From NCBI RefSeq assembly GCF_000696575.1, contig NZ_JMSQ01000039.1, forward strand, positions 25,900 to 89,899: a stretch of 64,000 bases of DNA, written 5' to 3'. Position numbers and translations under genes: made by a program. Below are positions 24,783 through 34,670 of the stretch, piece after piece (position 1 is the stretch's first letter; each line of letters opens with the position of its first letter). The notes beneath the pieces were generated by a model that saw only the letters and a list, made by a program, of their open reading frames with translations, did no database searches and was not told the origin of the DNA. Origin of the DNA: Siccibacter colletis (GTDB lineage: Bacteria; Pseudomonadota; Gammaproteobacteria; Enterobacterales; Enterobacteriaceae).

Positions 24783-27700
24783 TCAATCAAACAATCGTAG
24801 CGGCCTGATGCCGCTGGTCGCGGCGCAGCCGGGGATCTGGATGGCGGACAAACTGACCCGCCAGCTCAGTGCCTGGAGCGTGGCGCACTATGTGGAGCTG
24901 CACGGCGAGATCGACGCGCCGCTGTTGGCCCGTGCCATTGTGGCGGGCATGAACGATGCCGACACCCTGAAGCTGCGTATTGAGGAGCAGGACGGCGAGG
25001 CGTATCAGTGGGTGGATGAGAGCCTTATTCTTACCGCGCCCGTGATCCATGACCTGCGGGCGCAGGCAGATCCGGAAGCCGCAGCCCATGCCGTGATGCA
25101 GGCGGATCTCAGCCAGGATCTGCGGCTCGAAAGCGGCCAGCCGCTGTACCATCACGCGCTGCTGCGTCTCGGTGACGCGCGCTGGTTCTGGTATCAGCGC
25201 TACCATCACGTGGCGGTGGACGGCTTTAGCTTCCCGGCCATCACCCGCCGCATCGCGGCTATCTACACCGCATGGCGGCATGAGCAGACGCCGGAGCCGT
25301 CACCCTTTACCCCGTTTAGTGAGGTGGTGGAGGAGTATCAGCGCTATCAGCACAGCGACACCTTTACCCGCGATGCCGCCTTCTGGCGCGAACAGCTGAG
25401 CCAGCTGCCGCCGGCCGCCACGCTCTCGGGCGAACCCCTGTCGGGGGATCTCTCCACTACCGCACTGCACCGTTTTAAGCGCCGGTTTGACAGCCAGGAT
25501 CTCGCCCGGCTGGTCGCCCACAGCGGCGGCCAGACCCTGGCGGATATGGCGCTGGCGCTAACCGCGCTGTGGATCGGCCGTCTCAGCGGACGCAACGATT
25601 TCAGCGCCGGGTTTATCTTTATGCGCCGTCTCGGCTCCAGCGCGCTGTGCGCCACCGGCCCGGTATTGAACGTGCTGCCGCTGGGCGTGCACCTCGACCC
25701 TGGCGCGACGCTGGCGCAGCTGGCGGCCAGCCTCAGCGCACAGCTGAAAAAGATGCGCCGTCATCAGCGCTATGATGCCGAGCAGATCCTGCGCGACGCC
25801 GGACGCGTCACCGGCGACCAGCCGCTCTACGGGGCGGTCATCAACCTGAAAATGTTCGACTATCAGCTCGATCTGGACGGCATCGCTGGCATCACCCACA
25901 CGCTGACCACCGGCCCGGTGAAGGATCTGGAGATCGCGCTGCTGCCGGATGAGCAGGGCGGTCTGGCGCTGGAGCTGCTGGCGAATGCCGGGCGCTACGA
26001 CGCCCGCGAGCTGGAGCGTCACCTCGATCGCCTGCCGCTGCTGCTGCGCCAGTGCGCTGCCCGGCCAGAGATGCGCTGTGCTGATGTCGACCTGCTTCAC
26101 GCTGATGAACAGGCGCTGCTGACGCAGGTGAATGACACCGCGATGATGCTGCCTGAAGCCACGCTGAGCAGCCTGATTGCTCGTCAGGCGGCGTTGACGC
26201 CCGACGCGCCAGCCCTGGCGGATGAGCGCTATCAGTTCAGCTATTCCGAGCTGCGCCAGCAGGTGCAGGCCCTGGCCGCAGAGCTGGTCCAGCGCGGTGT
26301 GCAGCCGGGCGACGTTGTTGCCGTGGCGCTGCCGCGCTCGGTATTCCTGTCGCTGGCACTGCAGGCCATTGTGGAAGTGGGTGCCGCCTGGCTGCCGCTC
26401 GATACCGGTTACCCGGATGAGCGCCTGCGCATGATGCTGGAAGATGCCGCCCCGCGGCTGCTGATCACCGAACCGGGCCAGGCTGCGCGCTTCACCGGGC
26501 AGCCGATGCTGCACTACACCGCGCCGCTGCCGCCAGTGGCCGATGCGCCGGTCTGCGCGTCCCGTCCGGAACATACCGCCTACGTAATCTTCACCTCTGG
26601 CTCAACGGGCCGCCCGAAAGGGGTGATGGTCGGCCAGACCGCCATCGTTAACCGCCTGCTGTGGATGCAGAACCACTATCCGCTTCGCCATGATGATGTT
26701 GTGTTGCAGAAGACGCCGTGCAGCTTTGACGTCTCGGTGTGGGAGTTTTTCTGGCCGTTTATCACCGGCGCACAGCTGGTGATGGCTCCCCCGGAGGCGC
26801 ACCGCGATCCGCAGGCGCTGCAGCAGCTGTTTGCCCGCTATCGCGTCACTACCACGCACTTTGTTCCCTCCATGCTGGCGGCCTTTGTCGGCGCGCTTTC
26901 GACGCCGGACGCTATCGCCAGCTGCGCCACGCTGCGGCGGGTATTCTGCAGCGGTGAAGCCCTGCCCACCGCGCTGTGCCGGGAATGGGAACAGCTCACC
27001 GCCGCGCCGCTGCATAATCTTTATGGCCCGACCGAGGCCGCGGTGGACGTGAGCTGGTATCCGGCTTACGGCCCGGAGCTGGCGGCGGTGCGCGGCAGCA
27101 GCGTACCGATCGGTTTCCCGGTGTGGAACACCGGCCTGCGCATTCTTGATGGTTCGATGCGTCCGGTGCCGCCGGGCGTGGCGGGCGATCTCTACCTGAC
27201 CGGCATCCAGTTGGCCCAGGGCTATCTCGGGCGGCCGGATCTCACCGCCAGCCGCTTTATCGCCGATCCGTTCGCGCCGGGCGAGCGTATGTACCGCACC
27301 GGGGACGTGGCGCGCTGGCTGGAAAACGGGGCGGTGGAGTATCTCGGACGCAGTGACGATCAGCTGAAAATTCGCGGGCAGCGTATTGAACTGGGCGAAA
27401 TCGACCAGGCGATGCTTAACCTGCCTGGAGTGGCGCAGGCGGTGACTAACGCCTGTGTGCTCAATGCCGCAGCCGCCAGCGGCGGCGATGCGCGTCAGCT
27501 GGTGGGCTATCTGGTGCCGTCCGCTGGCGTCGCGCTCGACGCGCAGGCGCTACGTGAGCAGCTCGCTGCGCAGCTTCCGGCGCATATGGTGCCGGTGGCG
27601 CTGGTGACGCTGGATGCCTTCCCGCTCAGCGCCAACGGCAAGCTGGATCGCAAAGCGCTGCCGCTACCACAGGTGGCGTCCCGCGCCGATGGCCGCCCGC

Positions 27701-28671
27701 CGCAACCCGGGCTGGAGCAGACCATTGCGCAGGCCTTCTCCGCGCTGCTCGGCAGTGACATCACCGACGCCGCGGCGGATTTCTTCGCCCTCGGCGGCCA
27801 CTCGCTGCTGGCGATGCGGCTTGCCGCCAGCCTGAAGCGCACCCTCGATCGTCCGGTGACGGTGGGGCAGGTGATGGTGGCGTCGACGGTAGAAAAACTG
27901 GCGGCGCTGCTGAGTGAGACGCACAGCGAGGAGGAAGCCAGCAGCGCTGGCTTTGACGCGGTGCTGCCGCTGCGTCAGGGCAGTGGCCCGACGCTGTTCT
28001 GCTTCCACCCGGCCTCCGGGTTCGCCTGGCAGTTCAGCATTCTGCAGCGCTACCTCGACCCGCGCTGGTCGATTACCGGTATCCAGTCGCCGCGTCCGGG
28101 CGGGCCGATGATGACCTGCGCCAAGCTCGATGACGTGTGCGACGCCCATCTGGCACGGCTGCGGGCGTTGCAGCCCCAGGGGCCGTATTACCTGTTTGGC
28201 TACTCGCTGGGCGGGACGCTGGCGCAGGGCATTGCCGCCCGGCTACAGGCGGCCGGGGAGACGGTGGCATTTCTCGGGCTGCTCGACACCTGGCCGCCGG
28301 AGTCGCAGAACTGGGCCGGGAAAGATCCGGACCAGCGCGACCCGGAAGTGCTGGCGGAGATCAACCGCGAGCGCGAGGCGTTTCTTGCCGCCCAGCAGGG
28401 GCAGGGGTCGGATCGCCTGTTCGATACCATCGAGGGAAATTACACCGATGCCGTGCGGCTGCTCAGTACCGCGCACAGCGCCCGGTTTGATGGCAAGGCA
28501 ACGCTGTTTGTCGCGACGAAAACCCTGAAGCCGGGCATGGACCCGCACACCACCTGGGCGCCGTGGATCGGCGAGCTTGAGGTTTACCCGCAGGACTGCG
28601 CCCACGTGGAGATTATTTCCCCGCAGGCGTTTGAGTCGATTGGGCCGGTGCTACGGCAGATTCTGGGGTGA
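24775..28671 (+). CDS. entF: Enterobactin synthase component F (NRPS)
   Basis: 1298 residues from a GTG. The domains in order are: condensation (~1-430, HHVAVDG with the catalytic His145); adenylation for L-serine (~450-960, core FTSGSTGRPKG near residue 606 and a YRTGD motif); peptidyl carrier (GGHSLLAM, phosphopantetheine on Ser1010); and thioesterase (~1065-1298, GYSLGG with Ser1144 and CAHVE with His1277). It joins three DHB-serine units and releases them as the cyclic trilactone. It works with EntB, EntE, EntD and YbdZ. No fepE lies between it and fepC as in E. coli; the gap holds palindromic repeats. Confidence 0.98.
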   Translation: MSDQSNNRSGLMPLVAAQPGIWMADKLTRQLSAWSVAHYVELHGEIDAPLLARAIVAGMNDADTLKLRIEEQDGEAYQWVDESLILTAPVIHDLRAQADPEAAAHAVMQADLSQDLRLESGQPLYHHALLRLGDARWFWYQRYHHVAVDGFSFPAITRRIAAIYTAWRHEQTPEPSPFTPFSEVVEEYQRYQHSDTFTRDAAFWREQLSQLPPAATLSGEPLSGDLSTTALHRFKRRFDSQDLARLVAHSGGQTLADMALALTALWIGRLSGRNDFSAGFIFMRRLGSSALCATGPVLNVLPLGVHLDPGATLAQLAASLSAQLKKMRRHQRYDAEQILRDAGRVTGDQPLYGAVINLKMFDYQLDLDGIAGITHTLTTGPVKDLEIALLPDEQGGLALELLANAGRYDARELERHLDRLPLLLRQCAARPEMRCADVDLLHADEQALLTQVNDTAMMLPEATLSSLIARQAALTPDAPALADERYQFSYSELRQQVQALAAELVQRGVQPGDVVAVALPRSVFLSLALQAIVEVGAAWLPLDTGYPDERLRMMLEDAAPRLLITEPGQAARFTGQPMLHYTAPLPPVADAPVCASRPEHTAYVIFTSGSTGRPKGVMVGQTAIVNRLLWMQNHYPLRHDDVVLQKTPCSFDVSVWEFFWPFITGAQLVMAPPEAHRDPQALQQLFARYRVTTTHFVPSMLAAFVGALSTPDAIASCATLRRVFCSGEALPTALCREWEQLTAAPLHNLYGPTEAAVDVSWYPAYGPELAAVRGSSVPIGFPVWNTGLRILDGSMRPVPPGVAGDLYLTGIQLAQGYLGRPDLTASRFIADPFAPGERMYRTGDVARWLENGAVEYLGRSDDQLKIRGQRIELGEIDQAMLNLPGVAQAVTNACVLNAAAASGGDARQLVGYLVPSAGVALDAQALREQLAAQLPAHMVPVALVTLDAFPLSANGKLDRKALPLPQVASRADGRPPQPGLEQTIAQAFSALLGSDITDAAADFFALGGHSLLAMRLAASLKRTLDRPVTVGQVMVASTVEKLAALLSETHSEEEASSAGFDAVLPLRQGSGPTLFCFHPASGFAWQFSILQRYLDPRWSITGIQSPRPGGPMMTCAKLDDVCDAHLARLRALQPQGPYYLFGYSLGGTLAQGIAARLQAAGETVAFLGLLDTWPPESQNWAGKDPDQRDPEVLAEINREREAFLAAQQGQGSDRLFDTIEGNYTDAVRLLSTAHSARFDGKATLFVATKTLKPGMDPHTTWAPWIGELEVYPQDCAHVEIISPQAFESIGPVLRQILG

Positions 28672-28672
28672 C

Positions 28673-28767
28673 CGGTGGGGTGGGGGCGCTACGCTAACCC
28701 ACCCTGGCGGGGCGCGCGGTTACTGACGCCCCAGCGCGTAGGGCGGGTAAGCCTGCGCACCCGCCGT
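28673..28767. repeat. Two REP-like palindromic units between entF and fepC
   Basis: Unit 1 (about 28675-28705) reads GGTGGGG...GCGCTACGCTAACCCACCC. Unit 2 (28738-28766) reads GTAGGGCGGGTAAGC...GCGCACCCGCC in the opposite orientation. Both belong to a family seen at least six more times in this window. Facing units between convergent genes (entF and fepC) are typical of BIME/REP elements. Confidence 0.75.
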
Positions 28768-28787
28768 CAGAGCGAAGACAACGGTGA

Positions 28788-29573
28788 TCAACGACCCAGC
28801 GGCACGATCAGCGGGGTATGTGCGACCGGATCGTCGATGATCATGCAGCGCATTCCGTAGACCGCCTCTATCAGTTCGGGGGTGACGATCTCTTTTGGTG
28901 CTCCCTCGGCGACCACTTTCCCGTCGCGCAGCGCGATCAGGTGGGTGGCATAGCGGCAGGCCTGATTGAGATCGTGCAGCACCGCCGCCAGGGTGTAGCC
29001 CTGTTCGCGGTTCAGGGAACGCAGCAGCTCCAGCAGGTCAATCTGATAGCTGATGTCCAGCCAGGTGGTCGGCTCATCCAGCAGCATGATGGCGGTCTCC
29101 TGGGCCAGCACCATGGCGATCCACGCCCGCTGCCGCTGCCCGCCGGAGAGGGTATCCACGCTCTGGGTTGCCAGCGCCTCCACGCCGGTAGCCTGCATCG
29201 CCCGGTTCACCGCCTCTTCATCCTCTTTACGCCAGCGGGTAAACAGCGGCTGGTGCGGATAGCGCCCGCGCGCCACCAGCTCCTGCACCGTGATATCCCC
29301 CGGTGTACTGGCGTTCTGCGCCAGCAGGCCGATGCGCCGCGCCACTTCTTTGGTGGCGTAGCGATCGATCGCCTGACCATCGAGTATCACCTCACCACGC
29401 ATCGGCTGCATCAGGCGGCTCAGGGTGCGCAGCAGCGTCGATTTGCCGCAGCCGTTCGGGCCGATGATGGCCGTAAAATGGCCATCGGGGATCGCCACGC
29501 TTAAGCCATCAGCCACCACGTGCTTACCGTAGCCGAGGGTTAAATCGCGACCGTATAAACGAGAGTGCGTCAT
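28788..29573 (-). CDS. fepC: Ferric enterobactin ABC transporter ATPase FepC
   Basis: 261 residues from MTHSRLYGRDLTLGYG, the family start; it overlaps the fepG stop by 4 bases. Walker A is GPNGCGKSTLL, the signature LSGGQRQRAWIAMVLAQ, Walker B IMLLDEPTTWLD and the switch His in AAVLHDLNQA. It drives import of ferric enterobactin through FepDG. It is the last gene of the leftward fepDGC unit. Confidence 0.97.
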   Translation of the reverse strand: MTHSRLYGRDLTLGYGKHVVADGLSVAIPDGHFTAIIGPNGCGKSTLLRTLSRLMQPMRGEVILDGQAIDRYATKEVARRIGLLAQNASTPGDITVQELVARGRYPHQPLFTRWRKEDEEAVNRAMQATGVEALATQSVDTLSGGQRQRAWIAMVLAQETAIMLLDEPTTWLDISYQIDLLELLRSLNREQGYTLAAVLHDLNQACRYATHLIALRDGKVVAEGAPKEIVTPELIEAVYGMRCMIIDDPVAHTPLIVPLGR

Positions 29574-30559
29574 CTCTTGCGGGACTCCTGAATCAACAAG
29601 GCGATGAGATAGATACCGCCGATGCTCACGGTGATTACGCCCACCGGAAGCTGATAAGGCATAAACAGACGCTGGGCGCACAGGTCGGCCACCAGCAACA
29701 GTGTTGCGCCGCACAGTGCCGACTGAGTCAGCCCAAGCCGCGTGGTGCCGGACAGGCGGCGCACGATATGCGGGGCCACCAGGGCAATAAATGAGATCGG
29801 CCCGGCAAGGGCGGTGGCAGCGGCAGTGAGCAGCACCGCCGTCAGCATCAGCAGCAGACGCGAGCGCTCCACCGGCACGCCCAGCGCGCAGGCGGTGTCA
29901 TCCCCCATCTCCAGCAGCCGCATGCGGCGCACCAGCAGTCCGGCAGCGATAAACATCGCCACAATAATCGGCGCGGCGGGCAGGGTTTTACTCCAGGTCA
30001 GGCCGTTGAGCGATCCGGCGTTCCACAGTCCGGCGGAGAGCGCCGTCTCCAGCGAAGCCTGCAATAACAGCCAGGTGTTGAACGCCACCAGCATCGCGCG
30101 GGTGCCGATACCGATAATGATCAGCCGGAAGGTGTCGATGCCGTTGCGCCAGGCCAGCAGCCACACCAGCAGCGAGGTGATAATGCCGCCCGCCATTGCC
30201 GCCAGGGCGATGGCGGTCTGGTGCTGACCAAACAGCACCATCGCCACCAGCACACCGCTCCATGCGCCGGTGTTAAAGCCCATCACATCCGGGCTACCGA
30301 GCGGGTTGCGCATCAGCGACTGGAATATTGCGCCGCTGACCCCGAGGGCAGCCCCCACCAGCAGCGCCATCGCCACCCGGGGCAGGCGCCACTCGACGAC
30401 AATCATCGACATGGCGCGCGGCGCGCTGCCGGTCAGGGCATCAAACACCTGCGACACTGTCAGCGCTACGCTGCCGCTGGCCAGGCTCCAGCCGGAAAAC
30501 AGCAGCGCGATAAGGACAAACAGCCCCAGTACCAGGGTTAAACGCGGCAGCCGGGTCAT
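29570..30559 (-). CDS. fepG: Ferric enterobactin permease FepG
   Basis: 329 residues of FecCD type with about nine to ten helices. RNPLGSPDVMGFNTGAWSG and the ATPase-contact segment GPISFIALVAPHIVRRLSG are visible. It pairs with FepD to form the inner-membrane channel. It overlaps fepD by 4 bases and fepC by 4 bases, so all three are co-translated. Confidence 0.96.
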   Translation of the reverse strand: MTRLPRLTLVLGLFVLIALLFSGWSLASGSVALTVSQVFDALTGSAPRAMSMIVVEWRLPRVAMALLVGAALGVSGAIFQSLMRNPLGSPDVMGFNTGAWSGVLVAMVLFGQHQTAIALAAMAGGIITSLLVWLLAWRNGIDTFRLIIIGIGTRAMLVAFNTWLLLQASLETALSAGLWNAGSLNGLTWSKTLPAAPIIVAMFIAAGLLVRRMRLLEMGDDTACALGVPVERSRLLLMLTAVLLTAAATALAGPISFIALVAPHIVRRLSGTTRLGLTQSALCGATLLLVADLCAQRLFMPYQLPVGVITVSIGGIYLIALLIQESRKR

Positions 30560-31563
30560 AGCGTCACCCCGTTACGGCGGCGGCGTACCAGCCAGATCAG
30601 CACCGGCGCGCCGATAAAGGCGCTCACCACCGAGACGCGCAGTTCGCCCGGCACCAGCTGACGGCCGAGAGTATCGGCAGCCAGCAGCAGGGTTGGCGTC
30701 GCCAGCATCGTCACCGGCAGCGTCCAGCGATGATCCGGTCCGACCAGCCAGCGCGCCAGGTGCGGCATCATCAGGCCGATAAAGGCAATCGGACCGACGG
30801 CGGCGGTGGCGCTGCCGCACAGCACGGTGATGGCCAGCAGGCCGAGGATCTGCGTGCGCGCCACCCGGCTACCGAGCGCAGTGGCGGTATCGTTGCCCAT
30901 GCTCAGGCTGTTGAGCGAGCGGCTCAGCAGCAGCGCCACCGCCGTGGCCGCCAGCACCGGCAGAAGGATAATTTTCAGCGGAAACAGGCTGCGGATGTCG
31001 AGCGAGCCGGCCTGCCAGAAGCGCAGCTGGTCGTAGGCTACCGGATTAAGCAGCGCGATGCCGCTCGATAGCCCCTCCAGCACCGCCGCCAGCGCCACCC
31101 CGGCTAACGTCAGCCGGACCGGATTAAGCTGGCCGCCACCCTGGCTGCCGGTGAGGGCGACGATCAGCGCGGCGATGAACGCGCCGCCGAAAGCGAAGGC
31201 CAGCAGGGCAACGGGGGAGGCGTAGCCAAACAGCGCCGCCCCGAGGACGATGGCGAAACTGGCGCCTGAATTGACCCCGAGCAGGCCGGGGTCGGCCAGC
31301 GGGTTACGCGACAGGGTTTGCATCAGCGCCCCGGCAACGCCGAGCGCGATCCCGGCCAGCAGCCCGGCAAGGGTGCGCGGCAGGCGGGCATCAAGCACAA
31401 TGGTGCAGTCGGCGCTGCGACAGGATTGGGTAAGGGCGTCCAGCACGGTTGTGGGTGCCAGCGCTTTGGCGCCCAGCAGCAGGCTGAGCAGCATCATAAT
31501 GAGGAGCAAAACAAGCAGGCTCAGCACAAGGTAAGGGCGGGCTGAAAACCGTGACCACGACAT
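30556..31563 (-). CDS. fepD: Ferric enterobactin permease FepD
   Basis: 335 residues from MSWSRFSARP; this ATG has AGGGAAG 6 bases upstream, unlike the ATG at 31581. FecCD-type permease with CTIVLDARLPRTLAGLLAG, RNPLADPGLLGVNSGASFAI and GPIAFIGLMMPHLARWLVG. It is the first gene of fepDGC and divergent from entS across a strong Fur box. Confidence 0.96.
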   Translation of the reverse strand: MSWSRFSARPYLVLSLLVLLLIMMLLSLLLGAKALAPTTVLDALTQSCRSADCTIVLDARLPRTLAGLLAGIALGVAGALMQTLSRNPLADPGLLGVNSGASFAIVLGAALFGYASPVALLAFAFGGAFIAALIVALTGSQGGGQLNPVRLTLAGVALAAVLEGLSSGIALLNPVAYDQLRFWQAGSLDIRSLFPLKIILLPVLAATAVALLLSRSLNSLSMGNDTATALGSRVARTQILGLLAITVLCGSATAAVGPIAFIGLMMPHLARWLVGPDHRWTLPVTMLATPTLLLAADTLGRQLVPGELRVSVVSAFIGAPVLIWLVRRRRNGVTL

Positions 31564-31580
31564 AACACACTTCCCTGACA

Positions 31581-31607
31581 TGATAATGATATTAATTATC
31601 GTTATCG
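31581..31607. promoter_or_regulatory. Fur box between fepD and entS
   Basis: GATAATGATATTAATTATC (from 31582) matches the 19-bp Fur consensus at nearly every base, with a further GTTATC half-site extending it. It lies in the 113-base divergent fepD/entS region and should repress both directions when iron is plentiful. Confidence 0.92.
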
Positions 31608-31676
31608 CTCTTTGCGGTTTATGTTAGCATGAGCGCCCTGCTATCCGGTAAGGAAAATTGGTGTTAAGGCCCTGTA

Positions 31677-32918
31677 ATGAACCGACATTCAATGCTGCTC
31701 AACCTGAGTCTGCTCAGAACCCATCCTGACTTTCGCGCTGTTTTTATCGCCCGTTTTATCTCGATTCTCTCCCTCGGCCTGCTCGGCGTGGCCATCCCGG
31801 TACAGATCCAGACCCTCACCGGTTCGGCGTTGCAGGTTGGGCTGGCGGTCACGCTCACCGGTAGCGCCATGTTTGTCGGCCTGATGACCGGCGGGGTGCT
31901 GGCCGATCGCCACGAGCGCAAGCGGCTGATCCTGCTGGCCCGCTCCACCTGCGGGCTGGGGTTTATCGGGCTGTGCATTAACGCCGCGCTGCCGACGCCG
32001 TCGCTGGCGGCCATCTATCTGCTCGGTATCTGGGACGGCTTCTTTGGCGCGCTGGGGGTGACGGCTTTGCTGGCGGCAACCCCGGCGCTGGTGGGGCGCG
32101 ACAACCTGATGCAGGCCGGGGCCATTACCATGCTGACGGTGCGCCTCGGATCGGTGATCTCCCCGGTGGTGGGCGGTCTGCTGTTGGCGTGGGGCGGGGT
32201 GGTGTGGAATTACGGTCTGGCGGCCTTCGGCACCTTTATTACGCTGATCCCTCTGCTGCGGCTGCCGCAGCTGGCACCGCCGCCGCAGCCGCGTGAGCAC
32301 CCGCTGCGCGCCTTGTGGGCCGGGCTGCGCTTCCTGCTGCACAGCCCGCTGATTGGCGGCATTGCGCTGCTGGGGGCGCTGCTGACCATGGCAAGTGCGG
32401 TGCGCGTGCTCTATCCGGCGCTGGCCAACCACTGGCAGATGAGCGCCAGTCACATCGGACTGCTGTATGCCGCGCTGCCGCTTGGTGCGGCGCTGGGGGC
32501 TTTGACCAGCGGCAATCTGGCCCGCTGCGCGCGCCCTGGTGCGGTAATGCTGGCGACCACGCTCGGATCGTTTATCGCGGTGGGGCTGTTCAGCCTGATG
32601 CCGAACGGTGCGCTGGGAATGCTGTGTCTGGTAATGGTTGGCTGGCTGAGCGCTATCAGTTCGCTGCTGCAGTACACCCTGATCCAGACCCAGACGCCGG
32701 AAGCGATGCTGGGCCGCATCAACGGACTCTGGACCGCGCAGAACGTTACCGGCGACGCCATCGGCGCAGCGCTGCTTGGCAGCATGACGGTGGTGATGAC
32801 CCCGGTGTATGCCGCCAGTACCGGCGGGCTGGTACTAACGCTGGTGGGCATTGTGCTGCTGATCGTCCTGGTTGAGCTGCGGCGTTTCCGTCAGCCTGAA
32901 ACCCCGGCGGCGCAATAA
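31677..32918 (+). CDS. entS: Enterobactin exporter EntS (MFS)
   Basis: 413 residues with twelve predicted helices. Typical EntS features are the start [24 protein letters not shown] and the motif-A loop [19 protein letters not shown]. It moves newly made enterobactin across the inner membrane; TolC completes export. It is transcribed from the Fur-controlled region shared with fepD and is followed by a 600-base repeat-rich gap. Confidence 0.96.
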   Translation: MNRHSMLLNLSLLRTHPDFRAVFIARFISILSLGLLGVAIPVQIQTLTGSALQVGLAVTLTGSAMFVGLMTGGVLADRHERKRLILLARSTCGLGFIGLCINAALPTPSLAAIYLLGIWDGFFGALGVTALLAATPALVGRDNLMQAGAITMLTVRLGSVISPVVGGLLLAWGGVVWNYGLAAFGTFITLIPLLRLPQLAPPPQPREHPLRALWAGLRFLLHSPLIGGIALLGALLTMASAVRVLYPALANHWQMSASHIGLLYAALPLGAALGALTSGNLARCARPGAVMLATTLGSFIAVGLFSLMPNGALGMLCLVMVGWLSAISSLLQYTLIQTQTPEAMLGRINGLWTAQNVTGDAIGAALLGSMTVVMTPVYAASTGGLVLTLVGIVLLIVLVELRRFRQPETPAAQ

Positions 32919-32937
32919 GCTTACGCCTGGATAAACG

Positions 32938-33488
32938 GTGGGTGGGCATGGTAAACGGTGGGTGCACTCCGTTTACCCACCCTACGGAATAGCAGTTGTT
33001 GTTGGGTGGGTAAGCCTGCGCACCTACCACAAAAAAAACATCAAATGCCGAAGCGTGGCCCCATCCGGCATCAAAACCGCCGCGTCACTTCCCGTAGGGT
33101 GGGTAAGCTTCGCGCACCCACCATAAACGCAAATCACCCAATGCCGAAGCATGGACCATCCGGCATCAAAACCGCCGCGCCGAGGCGTTGAGTCCGGGCT
33201 GGCGGTCGGGAACCGCCAGAGGGCGCGAGCCCAGGGATGGGGTATCGCGCCCGACCGGAAGCGAAACGCCGGAGGCAAGGGCAGCCCGCAGGGCCGGTTT
33301 TACTGGCCGGGAGCCGGGATAGTGAAGGGGGCGGCGGCGAGCCCCCTTCACCCGTTCACGGGCGGCGGTGTTTGCATGTGAGCGCGGTGCCACGGTGAAC
33401 GGAACCTTCACCGCCCTGCCATAGCCCTCATACCAGAACGGTGGATGCACATCATAAACGGTGGGTGCACTCCGTTTACCCACCCTAC
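32938..33488. repeat. Structured repeat block between entS and fepB
   Basis: The 599-base gap holds no gene but much structure. An exact 34-base direct repeat (32952-32985 and 33455-33488), itself palindromic, brackets the block. REP-like units lie at 33001-33028 and 33094-33122. A ~40-base repeat occurs twice (33044-33084 and 33140-33179), each copy with ATGCCG/CGGCAT arms. A perfect 10-bp GC hairpin spans 33323-33350 (TGAAGGGGGC with GCCCCCTTCA). The stretch 33180-33420 is GC-rich and could form further stems. It separates convergent entS and fepB. Confidence 0.75.
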
Positions 33489-33517
33489 AAACCCACCCTT
33501 CACTGCCATGCTACAAC

Positions 33518-34480
33518 TTACTTAAACAACGCCGTTAAACGCGCCAGCGCCTGACTCGCGCTGTAGTAATCCAGCCGGAATGTCTCGGTGCCGAGCGGAT
33601 ACACGCGCTTATTCTTCACCGCCGGAAGATGCGCCAGCAGCGGGTTACTGTAGATGGCCTGCGCATCTTTCTCATCCCCGGCGAACAGCAGCAGATACTC
33701 GCCGTTCAGGCCCGCCGCCAGATTCTCGCCGCCCAGCTGAATAATATCGTGACGTTTTCCCATGCTCTGGCTGGCGTGCAGCGCCGCCGGCGGCGTGGCG
33801 AGGGTGAAACCCGCTTCGCGCAGCAGCTGGCCCTGGGCCGAATCCGGTGTCCAGAGATTGGCATTGCGCGCCGCCGGGTTATATACCAGCGCGCTGACCG
33901 GGGCAGACGGCACCTTCATGCTCTGGCGAGCGCGGTCGAGCTGCGCGTTGAAGCTGGCAATGCGTGCCGCGGCCTGCTGTTCGTGGCCGGTCATCTCGCC
34001 AAGCTGCGTCAGGAGTTGTTGCCAGCTTTTATCGTCGTAGTTGACCACGATGGTGGGCGCAATAGCCGAAAGCTGATCGTAGAGCGCCAGCGCCGAGTCG
34101 CCGCCGGTAGCGCTAATCAGGATCAGATCCGGCATCTGGGCAGCCACCGCTTCGGCCACCGGCTCGCCGATCCACAGGCGCTGCACGTGACGCTCCTGGG
34201 CAATAGCACCCCACTGGCGCAGAAAACCCTGGCTGTCCGCGACCCGGTTGCCCGGCGATGTGGCACCGCTGGCGACCACCGGTGCGTCGATGGCGAGCAG
34301 GGAGCCGGTAAGGGTCACGCTGGTAGAGACAATGCGCGTCGGGGCGCGCTCCAGCGTATGGGTGCCCTTGCTGTCAGTAATCTGGCGCGGCCACCCGTCA
34401 GCGTGCGCCTTTGCGGCAATTCCGAAAATCAGTGCCCCCGCAACCAGGGCGACGTTAAGGCAAGCGAAACGACGTATCAC
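33518..34480 (-). CDS. fepB: Periplasmic ferric-enterobactin-binding protein FepB
   Basis: 320 residues with a signal peptide ending AAKAHA|DGW. Class III binding-protein fold: [16 protein letters not shown] after the first strand and a long helical backbone. It carries ferric enterobactin from FepA to FepDGC. It is divergent from entC across a Fur-controlled region, as in E. coli. Confidence 0.96.
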   Translation of the reverse strand: MIRRFACLNVALVAGALIFGIAAKAHADGWPRQITDSKGTHTLERAPTRIVSTSVTLTGSLLAIDAPVVASGATSPGNRVADSQGFLRQWGAIAQERHVQRLWIGEPVAEAVAAQMPDLILISATGGDSALALYDQLSAIAPTIVVNYDDKSWQQLLTQLGEMTGHEQQAAARIASFNAQLDRARQSMKVPSAPVSALVYNPAARNANLWTPDSAQGQLLREAGFTLATPPAALHASQSMGKRHDIIQLGGENLAAGLNGEYLLLFAGDEKDAQAIYSNPLLAHLPAVKNKRVYPLGTETFRLDYYSASQALARLTALFK

Positions 34481-34621
34481 GGTGAAATGGTCCTGTTTTA
34501 TGGTTTAATAATGCTTCTCATTTTCATTGTTGCCGACGCAGGATGCAAGCGATGGTGACATCAGGTTAGCTCCCGCAGAGTTGACTTCCGGCGCGATTGC
34601 TTTTAGGTTACCGCACCAAAA

Positions 34622-34642
34622 TACAAATGATAATTATTACCA
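34622..34642. promoter_or_regulatory. Fur box upstream of entC
   Basis: AAATGATAATTATTACC matches Fur half-sites and lies 30-50 bases upstream of the entC start, in the fepB/entC divergent region. A second AT-rich near-match (ATAATGCTTCTCATTTTCATT, ~34506-34526) lies close to fepB. Confidence 0.85.
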
Positions 34643-34670
34643 ACAGGCATATCATTGTTTGGAGGACCGC

